Source of the DNA: Plectosphaerella cucumerina | Taxonomy: Eukaryota; Ascomycota; Sordariomycetes; Glomerellales; Plectosphaerellaceae | Length of the DNA: 64,000 nucleotides | Direction: 5' to 3' | NCBI GenBank assembly: GCA_020746995.1 | Contig: JAGPXD010000003.1 | Span: 6,262,001 to 6,326,000, forward strand | Part shown: piece by piece, positions 1 through 9,114 of the stretch | Layout: every line of letters begins with the position of its first letter | How positions within the stretch are numbered: position 1 is the stretch's first letter | The notes under the pieces: model-generated | Database searches by the model: none | What the model was told of the DNA's origin: nothing | Seen by the model: the letters and a program-made list of their open reading frames with translations, nothing else | Made by a program: the position numbers and the translations under genes

Positions 1-51
1 ATCAAGAGATATGGAAGATCAACATGAATCATACTGATCGTTTGACCATAG

Positions 52-253
52 GAAGCACATCAAGAGACACGTGAAACCGTTCGTGTGCAACCTTTGTGGC
101 TTACGGGTCACCGAAAAGGGAGAAATGAAGAGACATCTCAAATCGCACAATGCGCAAGACAAGCTCACTTGTGGGGTTGGAACCTGCGATGCAGTCTTCA
201 CAAGGCCATACAGCAGGGCTAGGCACCAAGGAAAGGTTCATGGCATTCTGTAG
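52..253 (+). CDS. C2H2 zinc-finger protein, last exon (5' end outside window or upstream of an intron)
   Basis: The reading frame ends at the TAG at 251-253 and holds two classical zinc fingers. One has C-x2-C-x12-H-x3-H spacing (C at FVCNLC, H at RHLKSH). The other has C-x4-C-x12-H-x4-H (LTCGVGTC to RHQGKVH), and an IKRH segment before them looks like the end of a third finger. An in-frame TGA at 35-37 and an AG at 50-51 suggest that this is a terminal exon behind an intron. Proteins of this type bind DNA in the nucleus as transcription regulators. No target can be inferred. Confidence 0.6.
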
Positions 254-819
254 CCGTGGCCAGAAGTCGTTGCAATTGCTAGTGCTCTCTTCCCTCAATA
301 AATCTCTAACCTGCGCCTTGCAGATCAAGGCCATGATGTTGAAGGATGTTTAGCTAGCTTAGCCTTCCAGCGCCACGTCGCGGAAGCGTTGATTATCCTT
401 GCGAATGAGCCCTGTGGCCCTTGAAATGTTCCTCATATCCCCCGGACAGTCGCCAGGAAGGCCAAATCTGCGATGCTATCCTCGGTTTCGCGGCACCGAG
501 GCGATAGAAAGAGCAGAACGACGCCACATCGTAGAGGCGTTCATGCTGGGGATCGCCCGGGAGCCGCGTGGCAATGCGGAAAGTGGCAGCAGCAGTCGGC
601 GAGCTGTGGTCTGGAAGAAAACCCCCAAGTTCTCTTTATCGATCTCGCAGTTTACACCCAACAATCAAATTATGGACACACAAGGAGGCAAACAGAGCAT
701 GGCAGACAAAACTGGAACGAGGAGGGGCAGAACCTCGTTCCGATATACCTCAAGACCAGCCACAAAGGCCCTTCAGCTCTACAAAGGGCTTGCCAAACAA
801 CAGAGCGCTTCTCCCCGCC
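254..819. other. Gene-free stretch
   Basis: This lies between the zinc-finger terminus and the converging secreted-protein gene. Long frames here have no recognisable motifs and overlap one another. I see no gene or repeat. Confidence 0.5.
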
Positions 820-1329
820 CTACTTGAACCACCACTCGACTCGCACGCGCCCCGCATCAAGCGCGCCGACCAGCTTGTTGAACACAGCCTTGGAGACATC
901 GACGTCCTCCTTGGCGCATCCCATGCATTTGTCGTGCACGACGGCTGTGGTCGTCTGCCCCCCCAAGCGGATGGTGATGACCTTGCCGCAGAACAGGTTT
1001 CCAGTGGATCTCTCTCCCATGAGAAGGTGTGACAGCGCAACGATGTTGTCCGTGTCATCTTTGCCACCGTCGTCGATCCCGCAGGCGCCAACCCCGAGAT
1101 CGTAGTATGTCATGTCTCCTTCGGTGTATGCCGTGTCGGTTGCAGCACTGCCTCCAGTAGGCGTAGGTGTGTTCATTGCGGGGGGGGCAGCGGTGGTGTG
1201 GTCGGGAGGCGGTGCAGGAACAGGGCAGTCGTCCTGGCCCCTTCTGGAGACTGATGGTGGCCGCATGTCCGCTTGGGCAGTGGGTAGCACACTCATGGCC
1301 ACGAACGAGAACACGGCCGAACGAAGCAT
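820..1329 (-). CDS. Secreted RlpA-like/barwin-like double-psi beta-barrel protein
   Basis: The chosen start (1329) gives a 169-aa protein beginning with a typical signal peptide (MLRSAVFSF to TAQA). An upstream in-frame Met at 1410 would bury it. After a Pro/Thr-rich linker the mature part reads TYYDLGVGACG near the start and then KVITIRLGG, VVHDKCMGCA, VDVSKAVF and GRVRVEWWF. This is the order of the double-psi beta-barrel (RlpA-like, DPBB_1) fold of small fungal secreted proteins related to expansins and barwin. It probably acts outside the cell or at the wall. The catalytic role is unknown. No intron is needed. Confidence 0.8.
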   Translation of the reverse strand: MLRSAVFSFVAMSVLPTAQADMRPPSVSRRGQDDCPVPAPPPDHTTAAPPAMNTPTPTGGSAATDTAYTEGDMTYYDLGVGACGIDDGGKDDTDNIVALSHLLMGERSTGNLFCGKVITIRLGGQTTTAVVHDKCMGCAKEDVDVSKAVFNKLVGALDAGRVRVEWWFK

Positions 1330-1621
1330 GGTAGCTGAGATTCTGTGCGGTACGAAGCGTCCTGTTTCCGGGATGGGCATGTACGATCGGTCGCATGGTA
1401 ACTCCGACACGGGCCACTCTACTTAACTATGGACGACAAGTCTACGAGGGCCCTGTTTTGGGGCGAGCTGTTTGGCCCGGACTAGGGGCCTCGAGCCAAA
1501 CCCCTTCAAAAGGTCAAATCGCAAGAGGCAAACCCGATGGTACTCCCTGACGCACGCCGCTGATCTTCTTCAGAACCACAGAGGATGAAGATGAGGACCC
1601 TTGCGGCCCCAGCCCGTCATA

Positions 1622-1673
1622 ACGTCCCTCACCCACTTTTCGGCCACCCCCCCATTTCGGCCACCCCAAAATC
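1622..1673 (+). repeat. Left terminal inverted repeat of the Fot1-like element
   Basis: It matches the reverse complement of 3428-3479 with one difference. Inside it the string TTTCGGCCACCCC occurs twice in direct orientation, which is a likely transposase-binding pair. Confidence 0.92.
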
Positions 1674-1705
1674 CCTCACCGCCTCTTCAACCTACTTTTT
1701 TTAAT

Positions 1706-3401
1706 TTACTACAACTCAACCACTTTTAATCGAATCTTTACCAGATTTCTCACAAGAGTTTATAAATCAATTAAGAATCGATATACAGAAGACGAGATTA
1801 ATCAAGCTCTCCATACTATCGCAAATGGTCAGTCTATCCGGAGGGCCTCGATCGAATGGGGTATCCTAAGGTCGACCCTACAAAGTCGTATTCAAGGACA
1901 CCAGTCAAGGGCTATAGCCTTTACCGACCAGCAGAAGCTATTCCAGACCCAGGAAAAGCAGCTAGCTAGCTGGATCCAGGTCCAAGCCTCCCTGGGGCTC
2001 CCCCCGACGCACGCGCAGATCAGAGATTTTGCTGAGCGTATCCTACGTCTACGAGGAGGATCACCAACCTTTGGGAAGAACTGGTTCCAAGCTTTCACCC
2101 GTCGAAACCCTTCAATAAAGGTCCAGCGCGCTAGGCTGATCGATTCCCAGCGTGTTAACGGAGCGTCGACTAACGTTATCAGGACCTGGTTCAAGCACCT
2201 CGCCGTCAACCAGATCAGGGACATCAAACCAGCCAACCGATACAACATGGACGAGACCGGTATCCTCGAAGGTCGAGGGTCTAACGGCCTGGTCCTGGGA
2301 TCTACGGAGAGTCGGAATCTACAGAAAAAACAGCCAGGGTCGCGAGCCTGGATCACTCTTCTAGAGTGTATTAGCGCTACCGGGTCTTCCGTCCCTCCGT
2401 TAGTTATCTACAAGGGCAGGTCGGTCCAACAGCAGTGGTTTCCCCTGGATCTACAACCTTATACCGACTGGAGATTCCACGCAACAGAAAACGGGTGGAC
2501 TGACAACGAGACGGCCGTCTACTGGCTCCGGGATATCTTCATCCCATCCACGCAACCGACCGACCCATCTGCGACCCGTTTACTCATCCTGGACGGTCAC
2601 GGTAGCCACGAGTCTACAGAGTTTATATATCTCTGCTATACGCATCAGATCCATCTACTTTATCTACCTCCTCATACGTCCCACGTCCTACAGCCGCTCG
2701 ATCAGTCTGTCTTTAGACCCTTAAAGGTAGCCTACAAGAAGGAGCTAGGATATCTAGCGTAGTAGAACGATTCAACAGTCGTAGGGAAACGGCAGTTCCT
2801 TAACTACTACCGGAAGGCTCGCCAGTCAGCCCTTACGGCGCAGAATATAAAGGCGGGCTGGAAATCGACGGGTCTGTGGCCGGTCAATACAGCCAAGCCC
2901 CTCATGAGCCCTCTACTCCTCCACGAATCCAAGGACAGGTCAACAGCCGTCAATCCAATCCTGGATCGAGCCCTTGGGTCTACACCTATCCCGCAGTGGG
3001 ATATAGCTTCATCCTCGGTCAACTAGTCGACGCCCAGGAAGGCCCTGGATCTACGCGACCAGCTAGGTCAGTACAGCCGCCTGGATCAGCCTAGTAGTAC
3101 GCAACGGCTCCTCTTCCGGAAGGTCCAAAAAGGGTTCCAGGAAAAGGACTACCAGCTAGCTATCCTACAACGCAGGGTAGAAGCTCTCGAACAGCAGGTT
3201 AAATCTATACGACCCAGGAAAAAGAAGAAGGTCCAGATCAGCCTAAATTCTAAGTTTGCGGACATCGAGGCTATCCACCGGGCGCAGGTCGACGCAGGTG
3301 ATAAATCTGATGATCCAGCTGAATCCAGCGACGCTGAATTACTTAGTGAAGCAGAAGAATGTATTGTTGTGGGATCGCAGGTAGTAGGAAGAAAGGGTTG
3401 A
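1706..3401 (+). pseudogene. Fot1/pogo transposase, degraded by nonsense codons
   Basis: One frame stays open from about 1706 to the TGA at 3399-3401 except for TAG at 2760-2762, 2763-2765 and 3024-3026. No ATG remains at its start. It begins with a Psq-type helix-turn-helix (EINQALHTIANGQSIRR) and a CENPB-type DNA-binding stretch (FGKNWFQAFTRR). The DDE_1 core follows: first Asp in NMDETGI (2250), second in LILDGHGSH (2592), third in QPLDQSVF (2700), giving DD35D. The paired TAGTAG sits where the family usually has Trp codons. This fits G-to-A changes from RIP (CpA to TpA on the other strand). Confidence 0.88.
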
Positions 3402-3427
3402 AGATCGTGGTAGAATTTCGGTGGGTG

Positions 3428-3479
3428 GATTTTAGGGTGGCCGAAATGGGGGGGTGGCCGAAAAGTGGGTGAGGGACGT
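3428..3479 (-). repeat. Right terminal inverted repeat of the Fot1-like element
   Basis: Reverse complement of 1622-1673. It is followed by the second TA of the target duplication at 3480-3481. Confidence 0.92.
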
Positions 3480-4679
3480 TACCCCCTACATGGCCATGTC
3501 TATCAAGTCCAACCAGATCCCGACGCAGTACAATGCCCTCGCCGCTGTTTGCGCCTGGATCACCCTCGCCGGCTTCATCGTCCTCCCGAACACGTTCACC
3601 TCTATCGAGCGGTCGGAAAAGCTGGGCCAGCACCAGGGTGGCAAGGCGCTGCAGGAGGCGGTCCGGAACGTCCAGCTCCTCCCCCTCGCTGGCGTGCTCT
3701 GCGGACTCGGCGTTGTAGGAACCTGTTGGCTCTGGTAGAAGTGGCAGACGAACTACGTCTGGCTGATTGCGCATGTGTTCGTGTGAGTGGCCAGCGAGGA
3801 CCGTTGCCGGCACCAGCTGACGTGGCTCGCAAGACCCGGCGTGTCCCACTCGCTCATCGCCCTCTTCTCGGTCGTGATCAGCATAGCGACCAGCCAGGAT
3901 GGGGAGCTTTCGGTCACGGCCAAGGTGTCAATCAGCATCGTCTCGGCGCTCTGCGGCGTTATGATCATGCTGACCGCCGTGTAACGTCCATCCCTGCGTG
4001 CCGAAAATCCCTCCGTGCCGAAAAAACCCACAGGTACTTCGACTTCAAACATGTCAAATCCGCTACATATACTGGTCTCTACCAGATGCCCATATCCATC
4101 ATGTTCCTTGGCCTCCTTCGAGCATTCTAAGCTCATTTCCCGACAAATTTTCTTTACCTCACTGCCCTTGCGCCTGATCCGCGACCACGTCTTTGTTCAT
4201 GCTAAAACAGGCTCACTTCAACATGCATCCACCATCCGGCTGCTCTTCTCCCTGAAACTTATAGAAATTTCACGCCCGAGCTTCAGAGCCTTGCTACATC
4301 GCCAGCAGTCGTCCTGACCTCTGTGGCTGCTATGGCGTTGAGATCTGCGTCAAGCCGCCAGACCGATTGATACTTCGGATCGCAGCCTGCGACGGTTTGG
4401 GTTAGACTGAAACGATTGCCGCACTGTCTAGAACATGTTCGCGCTAAGGCGGACTGTTGCCTCAGGTATAAGCGCCACAGTTTGCGGCTGTGCACTCCTT
4501 CTCACGTGAGTCGCGGTCCTTGGGCGTCAGGTTTCCTATTCCTGTTCTGAAATGCAAACCTCGTGCAGCACAAACTATCGGCAAACGGAGGCGGAAATAT
4601 CAAGGTGGATCAAGACGATGATTTTTTACATAATCAAGACGTTCAACCATGCATAATAGCTAACGTTAAAGGAATATAA

Positions 4680-7169
4680 TTACAAGTCAGTACTCGGAGC
4701 CACTTCTGTACCGCCTTCCTGGCTCTTGCTCTCAATGTCCATTTCCCATGTCATCATAGCCCGTAATGTTGATTGCGTATGTGGGTGGTTAGGCCCAAGT
4801 ATGCGTTGTCGAGACTCAGAGCAAGTCCGTATTAGGCAAAGAGCGTTGATATGACGGCCCATGCCCTTTAAGGTGAAAGCGAGGTTGGCCATGCTGCTCA
4901 GCGTGTCGGGATGCTCTTGTCCCAGCACCCTCTTTCTCGTCTCCATCGCCTGCACATCCAGCGACTCGGCCTCCTTCCACCGGCCCTGGTTCCTGTACGT
5001 CGACGCCAGGTTGGCCATGCTGGTCAGTGTGTCGGGATGCTCCTGTCCCAGCACCCTCACACTCGTCTCCATCACCTGCACCTCCAGCGACTCGGCCTCC
5101 TTCCACCGGCCCTGGTTCCTGTACGTCGACGCCAGGTTGGCCATGCTGGTCAGCGTGGAGGGATGCTCTTCTCCCAGCACCCTCTTGAACGTCTCCATCG
5201 CCTGCACCTCCAGCGACTCGGCCTCCTTCCACCGGCCCTGGTTCCTGTACGTCGACGCCAGGTTGGCCATGCTGGTCAGTGTGTCGGGATGCTCTTCTCC
5301 CAGCACCCTCTTTCTCGTCTCCGTCACCTGCACCTCCAGCGACTCGGCCTCCTTCCACCGGCCCTGGTTCCTGTACGTCGACGCCAGGTTGGCCATGCTG
5401 GTCAGCGTGTCGGGATGCTCCCCTCCCAGCACCCTCTTTTCCGTCTCCATCACCTGCACCTCCAGCGCCTCGGCCTCCTTCCACCCTCCCCTCGCTTTAA
5501 TCACCAATGCACACAATGATACACTTTGTAAACTGGCCTCATCCTCGCTCCCTAACCGCTTTTCCCACGTCTTTCGAGCTTTACCCGCCATTCGCTCCGC
5601 TATCTCATACCTGCCCTGTAACCACGCATACCAGGCCCCATTATACAAAAGTTCTGCCCATGCCTCCTCCGCCTCACCGTCGGCAGGTCGATGGCCCATT
5701 GCTATCTCGACATGCGCAAATAGCCTCCGGCAAGTCGCCCAGTTGCTATAGTCCCCAGTCGGGAACGACATCGCCATCCGCCTAACGAACTGCTCCTTGA
5801 ACGTCTCTTGCAGCCCCCGCGCCTCTAGCCACTTCCTCGTCGACAGCTGCACAAGGCCATGCATCTCAAACACATCCCCTTCTTCATCTGTTGACACAAG
5901 GCAATAGTCTCGCAGCATTGCCACGTCGTCTTCAAACACGTCCCCTGCCTCGCTACCGTCGCCTTCGCCCTCCGAGTCTTCCGCCTCCTTGAGCTTGGCG
6001 TCTTCCTGTTTGCCGCCTTGGCCATTGTCGGAACCCTTCAACAGAGACTCGGGGATGCCTTGTCGGTCGAAGAAACTCATCAGCGACAGCAGGTCTGCGG
6101 CCGACTGTCGCTTAGAGCCGATGTACTCAAACGAGATCTGCCATGTCGTCAGGACCGCGTTTGACGCGCTTCCCTCGCGCCGGAGGTCGCCGCCGTCGTG
6201 CCCCAGAAGCTTCGTCCTCTTGCGCTCGCCTGCTCCAAACTCGTCCAGGTACTTCCCAAGCGAGCTCCGCGGTGCCCTCGCGCGTATGTATCCGCCCGCC
6301 TGGCTGATGGCCAACGGAACGTACTCGAGCTCGCGCACCAGCTCTATCCCCGTGTCTATGTCCGGGAGGGCCCCCAACCTCTTCTCAAGAAGCGCAAGAG
6401 CATCGGCCTGCCCCATCGGCCCGACGTCGAGTGTATTCGCATCGCTCCCGGCTAGCCGTCGAGCCAGGTCCTTGCTGCGCGTCGTGACAACAATCGCTCC
6501 GTTTCGGCTCTGGGGGAGGTATGTCGCCAACGGCTTGCTCTCAGGAGTCTGTCGGGTCTCGCCGTAGAACACGTCGCCATCATCGGCGCTGTCGAGGATT
6601 ATGATCCATCTGCCGTTCCGCTCGCTAGACAGCCAGCCGTATACGAGCTGTAGGATGTCGGCCTTTGCTTGGTTTCGACCGGGCAGTTTGACGGCGTCGG
6701 CAATGGCCCGGAAGCCTTCTTCCACGCGCGCCCGCGTCCCGGCGTGGATCCAAAAGACCCATCGTTCGGGTGCTTCGTCGGCAATTCGATGGGCAAACTC
6801 GATGGCCAGCTGCGATTTGCTGTTGCCGGTTAGCCTTCATTTGGGCACGTGGGCACGTCCCAGAACCGGGCTCACCCAATGCCGCCCAGGCCAACAAGAG
6901 CCACGCGGCCGGCCGGCTCGGCACATCGCCGGCGAAGCTGGTCGAGAAGGTCGCCGCGGTCGACGAAGTCGCGGTCGCGGGAGAAAGGGATGGTCGAGAA
7001 GGGCGCCGGGGGCGTTTCGGCTCGCTCTGCATACCAAAGTCAGTAGGTTCCAACAGGCACGGACGCCGCCAGTCTTACCCGGCGGAAGGTGGAACTGCGC
7101 GTAGATCGTCCCGTTATTCTGCTCCACCTGCTGGCCCTGATTGCCGCGTCCGAAAGTTGTGGATTGCAT
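4680..7169 (-). CDS. NB-ARC-TPR NLR with N-terminal amyloid-like motif (left copy)
   Basis: Exons run 7169-7079, 7026-6876 and 6819-4680, giving 793 aa. Both introns (52 and 56 nt) have GT..AG ends, and the second splits the P-loop. Residues 5-27 hold the F-G-x-x-N-x-G-Q-Q-V-x-x-N-x-G-T-I motif also found in the divergent effector. An ETPPAPF...DRDFVDR linker typical of fungal NB-ARC proteins follows. Next come Walker A GLGGIGKS (about 75-82), Walker B IIILDSADD (153-161), a TTRS sensor, VPLAISQAG (GLPL-like) and MHGLVQ (MHD-like). At about 530-740 there are five 42-residue TPR_10-type repeats. Such receptors sense a ligand through the repeats and trigger cell death through the N-terminus. 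The start lies 210 bp from the effector start, a probable shared promoter. Confidence 0.88.
4842..5471 (-). repeat. Five 126-bp TPR-encoding tandem repeats (left arm)
   Basis: Five units of 42 codons are nearly identical (ESLEVQ...RVLG.EHPDTLTSMANLASTYRNQG type). Differences cluster in a few codons such as those after MET (EKR, RKR, FKR, SVR, RKR). High identity between repeats points to recent amplification or gene conversion, as reported for fungal NLR repeat domains. Confidence 0.9.
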
Positions 7170-7264
7170 CTCGTGTTGTTGGACGACTGCTGAAGAGTCA
7201 GTTGGCGACAGAGCAAGACTGCTCTCCAGATCCAGCTGCTGTCTGGCCGCAAGCGAGCCATCCG

Positions 7265-7300
7265 CCCAACACGTGACTGCTGCCCAACACGTGACTGCTG
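7265..7300 (+). promoter_or_regulatory. 18-bp tandem repeat with CACGTG in the NLR/effector divergent promoter
   Basis: The unit cccaacacgtgactgctg occurs twice head to tail and includes the E-box CACGTG. It lies between the NLR start (7169) and effector start (7379), so it could serve both. It is also where the two arms stop matching, and the right arm has only one unit. Confidence 0.55.
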
Positions 7301-7378
7301 CCCAACCTCCGACCCAACGCGAGACATTTGCGTCTCTTCTGGCGTACGAATCATCAGAGCCTTCGACCAACTCTCGCC

Positions 7379-8242
7379 ATGGACCCGTTCAGTATCACAG
7401 CCGGCGTCGTAGGCATCGTCGGACCAACGCTGCACTACGTGCGAATCCTAGTGAAAGACCTACAGAACATTGCCGACGCACCTGATGCTGTGAAGGCGCT
7501 CACCCACGATCTGCAATCATTGGACCTTGCTCTTGCTTCCGTGCAAGCTGTTACGGACCCTCAGTGGAAATCGCTCGGCGATGCTGTTACTGCACAGTCG
7601 GAAGCTGCCATAACGTCCTGCAAAGTCTCCTGCGAAAGATTCAAGACCTCTCTCGATCACTGGACCCGGCATAGCACGGATGGAACGCTCTCCTGGCGAG
7701 ATCGTGCAACCCTGGGCGTCTTCAGACAGGGCCACATCAAATCCATGTCGGAACAGCTTCAGAACTGCCGCATCACGCTGACGTCCGTAGCAAGCGTTGC
7801 GACATTGTAAGTTGAAGTCCGATTTGAGACCAGACGGAGACTAATGCATCCAAGACACAGCTCCCTTCAGCAGCCACAAGCGGCCGAAGAGATCAAGACG
7901 ATGATATTGAAGAACCAGACCGCAGTTGGTGATGCAATCGCCGCGATAAATGATCGGTCAGTTGAGGCTGGTGCTAGGCTAGGAGAGCTCACCCTTACGG
8001 AGCCGGACGAGGGCGAAACGGATGCCGATCAGTTCAGTGCAACCAGGCAGGTTGCGATGGAGAAGAAAGCTCTGGACGAAACACGCATGGTGCTTGAAGG
8101 ATTGCTCTCAGTAATCCAGACGGCAGCCGCAAATGCCCAAGCAGGCCAGGGATCAAGAGTAACTTTTGGAAGTCATAACAGCGGGCAGCAGGTGGGCGTC
8201 AACAGTGGCACTATCACTGCTACGTTTGGCGGAAAGGTGTAG
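7379..8242 (+). CDS. HeLo-like domain effector with C-terminal amyloid-like motif (HELLP-type)
   Basis: Two exons, 7379-7806 and 7861-8242 (54-nt intron, GTAAGT...CACAG), encode 269 aa. The N-terminus (MDPFSITAGVVGIVGPTLHY and on) matches the fungal STAND N-terminal HeLo-like family, whose first helix can insert into membranes. The middle is helical. The last 30 residues carry FGSHNSGQQVGVNSGTI, a pseudo-palindrome around Q-V-G, and the same pattern opens the divergent NLR protein. From memory, this architecture matches Chaetomium globosum HELLP, which works with the NB-ARC-TPR receptor PNT1. The expected role is a membrane-disrupting executor activated by amyloid templating from the receptor. 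That role is inferred. Confidence 0.82.
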
Positions 8243-9114
8243 GACTGGTTCAAGCCTGAGCTGCTGGGGAGACCTACTCGTGCCCCGCCCCACTCCCATA
8301 GGGTATCATTCCTGGCATGAAGTTGAATGATTTGGCCGTGAGGTTGTAGTGCGCATGAGACGAGCACGGAGGGACTCGATTTGGCTGACCAGGCAGTTGG
8401 CCGGGGCAACGCGGGGACACCCTGCCCAGCCACGTGACTACGACCCTACGGTTGGTCCGACGGACATTCCGCCGAGGACCACTCGAAGGCCAACTCGGCT
8501 GAACCTCGGGTCAGTCGGCCAACTTCAAGTGCCAGAAGCAAACAGGTCTTCCGAGCGTGCTCCAGGCTTCAGGCGCAGGTCCGGCCTGTGTCAAGCGCCG
8601 ATCTCGAAGCGCTGGCTATTTTTAGCTGAATCGCGCCACATCGCCCATACCGCAGACTTCTGTTCCTACTCTGCCTATTTGGACCCATTTGCGGTCTTCC
8701 TGTGGCATAGACCATGGTTTAGCCCTTCAATCTCATCGCATAGCCTCAATGGGAATAGGATTCTCAGCAAGTTCTTAGGAAAGCTGTGTACAGTTGCTCA
8801 AATGGCTGCTGTTGTCTCTTCGCTGACAAAGGTGCGCTTTAAGCGCCAGCTGCCCTCAGTCGGTCTGGAGAAGCGCCTGGAACCCGAAACTTGGCCTGTG
8901 CCGAAAATAGCACAACCCCCTAGAGGCACAACTTGTTTTCGGGGTCTCCCTGATAAGTTAGACCACTTACTTGAACTTTGTCGTTCCCTCGCTGTGCCAA
9001 CCCCGGAGCGCGAGATCTCTCAAAGTCCGCAAAAGCAGCTTCCTGCCCGGTTCTGCATAGGGTCGCCACTCAATCGTTCCGATACACCACCTTTCCAATC
9101 CCATCCCAATCTTC
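8243..9114. other. Spacer between effector and transposase
   Basis: A long plus-strand frame (from 8349) crosses this stretch, but its composition is not protein-like and it overlaps the transposase start. A single GTGCCGAAAAT string at about 8899, identical to the repeated motif in the element's terminus, lies about 215 bp before the transposase ATG. I see no gene. Confidence 0.45.

Larger units (their letters stand above)
1622..3479 (+). mobile_element. Fot1/pogo-type DNA transposon, 1858 bp, inactive
   Basis: Terminal inverted repeats of about 52 bp (1622-1673 and 3428-3479) differ at about one position and begin ACGTCCCTCACCC. A TA lies on each side (1620-1621 and 3480-3481), as for the Tc1/mariner-pogo superfamily. 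The interior carries one transposase frame with three TAG codons. Size and gene content match fungal Fot1-like elements. It lies in codon 13 of the membrane-protein gene. Confidence 0.93.
3984..7288 (+). repeat. Left 3.3-kb inverted arm
   Basis: Reverse complement of 12444-15748, with no difference seen in the coding parts that can be compared (both 681-aa frames are identical). The outer 50 bp look like a real transposon terminus with GTGCCGAAAA repeated twice. Similarity stops at an 18-bp tandem repeat in the promoter between the NLR and effector genes. Confidence 0.92.

Noticed and set aside
4861..5751. 296-aa and 202-aa frames antisense to the TPR blocks (and mirror at 13981-14871)
   Set aside because: Repeat-driven shadows of the NLR gene.
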